Source: an uncultured Actinomycetes bacterium
GTDB lineage: Bacteria > Actinomycetota > Actinomycetes > Nanopelagicales > Nanopelagicaceae
DNA length: 6,930 bases
Assembly: GCA_903932705.1 (NCBI GenBank)
Contig: CAIZHC010000006.1
Location: 1-6,930 of the forward strand
Direction: 5' to 3'
Shown: in pieces, positions 6,752 through 6,930 of the stretch
Layout of the letters: each line of letters begins with the position of its first letter
How positions within the stretch are numbered: the stretch's first letter is position 1
The notes under the pieces: model-generated
Told to the model about the DNA's origin: nothing
Database searches by the model: none
What the model saw: only the letters and a program-made list of their open reading frames with translations
Made by a program: the position numbers and the translations under genes

Positions 6752-6757
6752 TATTTT
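6752..6757 (+). promoter_or_regulatory. Possible -10 element of a leaderless promoter
   Basis: TATTTT lies 7 nt before the ATG at 6765, which has no Shine-Dalgarno sequence. That spacing would place transcription start at or next to the ATG, as in leaderless actinobacterial genes. No convincing -35 box is visible about 17 nt upstream. The overlapping TACTAT (6749-6754) is an alternative. The intergenic region also has to hold the promoter of the divergent pullulanase gene, for which I see no clear boxes. Confidence 0.2.
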
Positions 6758-6764
6758 GAACCCT

Positions 6765-6930
6765 ATGGAGGCATTTATTTCAGAGTGGCTAAAGAACACT
6801 TCCGCCCAACAACGGGAATCCCTCACCGAGGCGCACGCATTCATCGTGAGCAATACTGAAGGGCTAAGCGAGGAGATAAATACTGGGAAGTGGCTCACGG
6901 GTTATCTATTTTTCTCAGCAAATTCCACAA
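6765..6930 (+). CDS. 5' part of an uncharacterised gene, possibly DUF1801-like
   Basis: An open frame of 55 codons starts with ATG at 6765 and runs off the right edge. It begins MEAFISEWLKNTSAQQRESL and continues with an amphipathic helix, then SEEINTGKWLTGYLFF. The layout of a short helical start, a second helix, then a Glu-Glu-Ile stretch leading to a Gly-Tyr strand resembles the start of DUF1801 (YdhG-like) proteins, but the similarity is weak and from memory. There is no Shine-Dalgarno sequence before the ATG, so it may be leaderless. The gene is divergent from pullulanase, with a gap of under 50 nt. The last four codons fall in a 12-nt inverted repeat with the intergenic region, so the final bases deserve caution if this is a contig end. 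Confidence 0.5.
   Translation, partial: MEAFISEWLKNTSAQQRESLTEAHAFIVSNTEGLSEEINTGKWLTGYLFFSANST
6919..6930. repeat. Right arm of a 12-bp exact inverted repeat at the window end
   Basis: CAAATTCCACAA is the reverse complement of 6737-6748. It falls inside the partial gene at 6765 and ends exactly at the window edge, so its true length is unknown. Confidence 0.6.

Noticed and set aside
1..6930. tRNA, rRNA, CRISPR array, insertion sequence or riboswitch
   Set aside because: I looked on both strands for cloverleaf-like stretches, regular repeats with spacers, transposase motifs and long structured leaders and saw none; the window is almost wholly protein-coding.

Overview
The window looks like a gene-dense stretch of a free-living bacterium, most likely an actinobacterium. 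The clues are inference: roughly balanced base composition, almost no intergenic space, a TTG start inside an overlapping operon, and a secreted CBM41-containing pullulanase. A streamlined freshwater lineage such as the acI/Nanopelagicales group would fit, but there is no 16S or other taxonomic marker in the window.

Left half, + strand (1-3534): the end of an ABC importer operon. It holds the 3' tail of a first permease (reading frame apparently interrupted near the window edge), a complete second permease of the polyamine/iron/phosphonate (PotC/FbpB-like) type, its ATPase with a TOBE-type C-terminus, and a 505-residue fusion enzyme. The fusion joins a glycerophosphodiester phosphodiesterase (GDPD) domain to an inositol-monophosphatase-family domain. 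Every junction overlaps (TAATG, ATGA, and a TTG start 8 nt before the previous stop ends), so the genes are probably translated together. The most economical reading is import and stepwise breakdown of a glycerophosphodiester. Glycerophosphoinositol, the deacylation product of phosphatidylinositol, is the best guess because a GDPD followed by an inositol-phosphate phosphatase could release free inositol, glycerol and phosphate. This is the candidate undescribed system in the window. The substrate-binding protein would lie upstream and is not visible.

Right half, - strand (6718-3540): a secreted type I pullulanase (signal peptide, CBM41, CBM48-like domain, GH13 catalytic domain, C-terminal beta domain), followed by two small VOC (glyoxalase-fold) proteins. 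The first VOC gene starts inside the pullulanase stop codon, so at least those two are coupled. The two blocks converge at 3534/3540 with only 5 nt between stop codons and one weak shared hairpin.

Far right (6765-6930, + strand): the first 55 codons of a divergently transcribed gene, possibly DUF1801-like. The last 12 bases of the window are an exact inverted copy of 12 bases in the divergent intergenic region. No tRNA, rRNA, CRISPR array or mobile element was seen, and no stretch longer than 300 bases lacks a gene.
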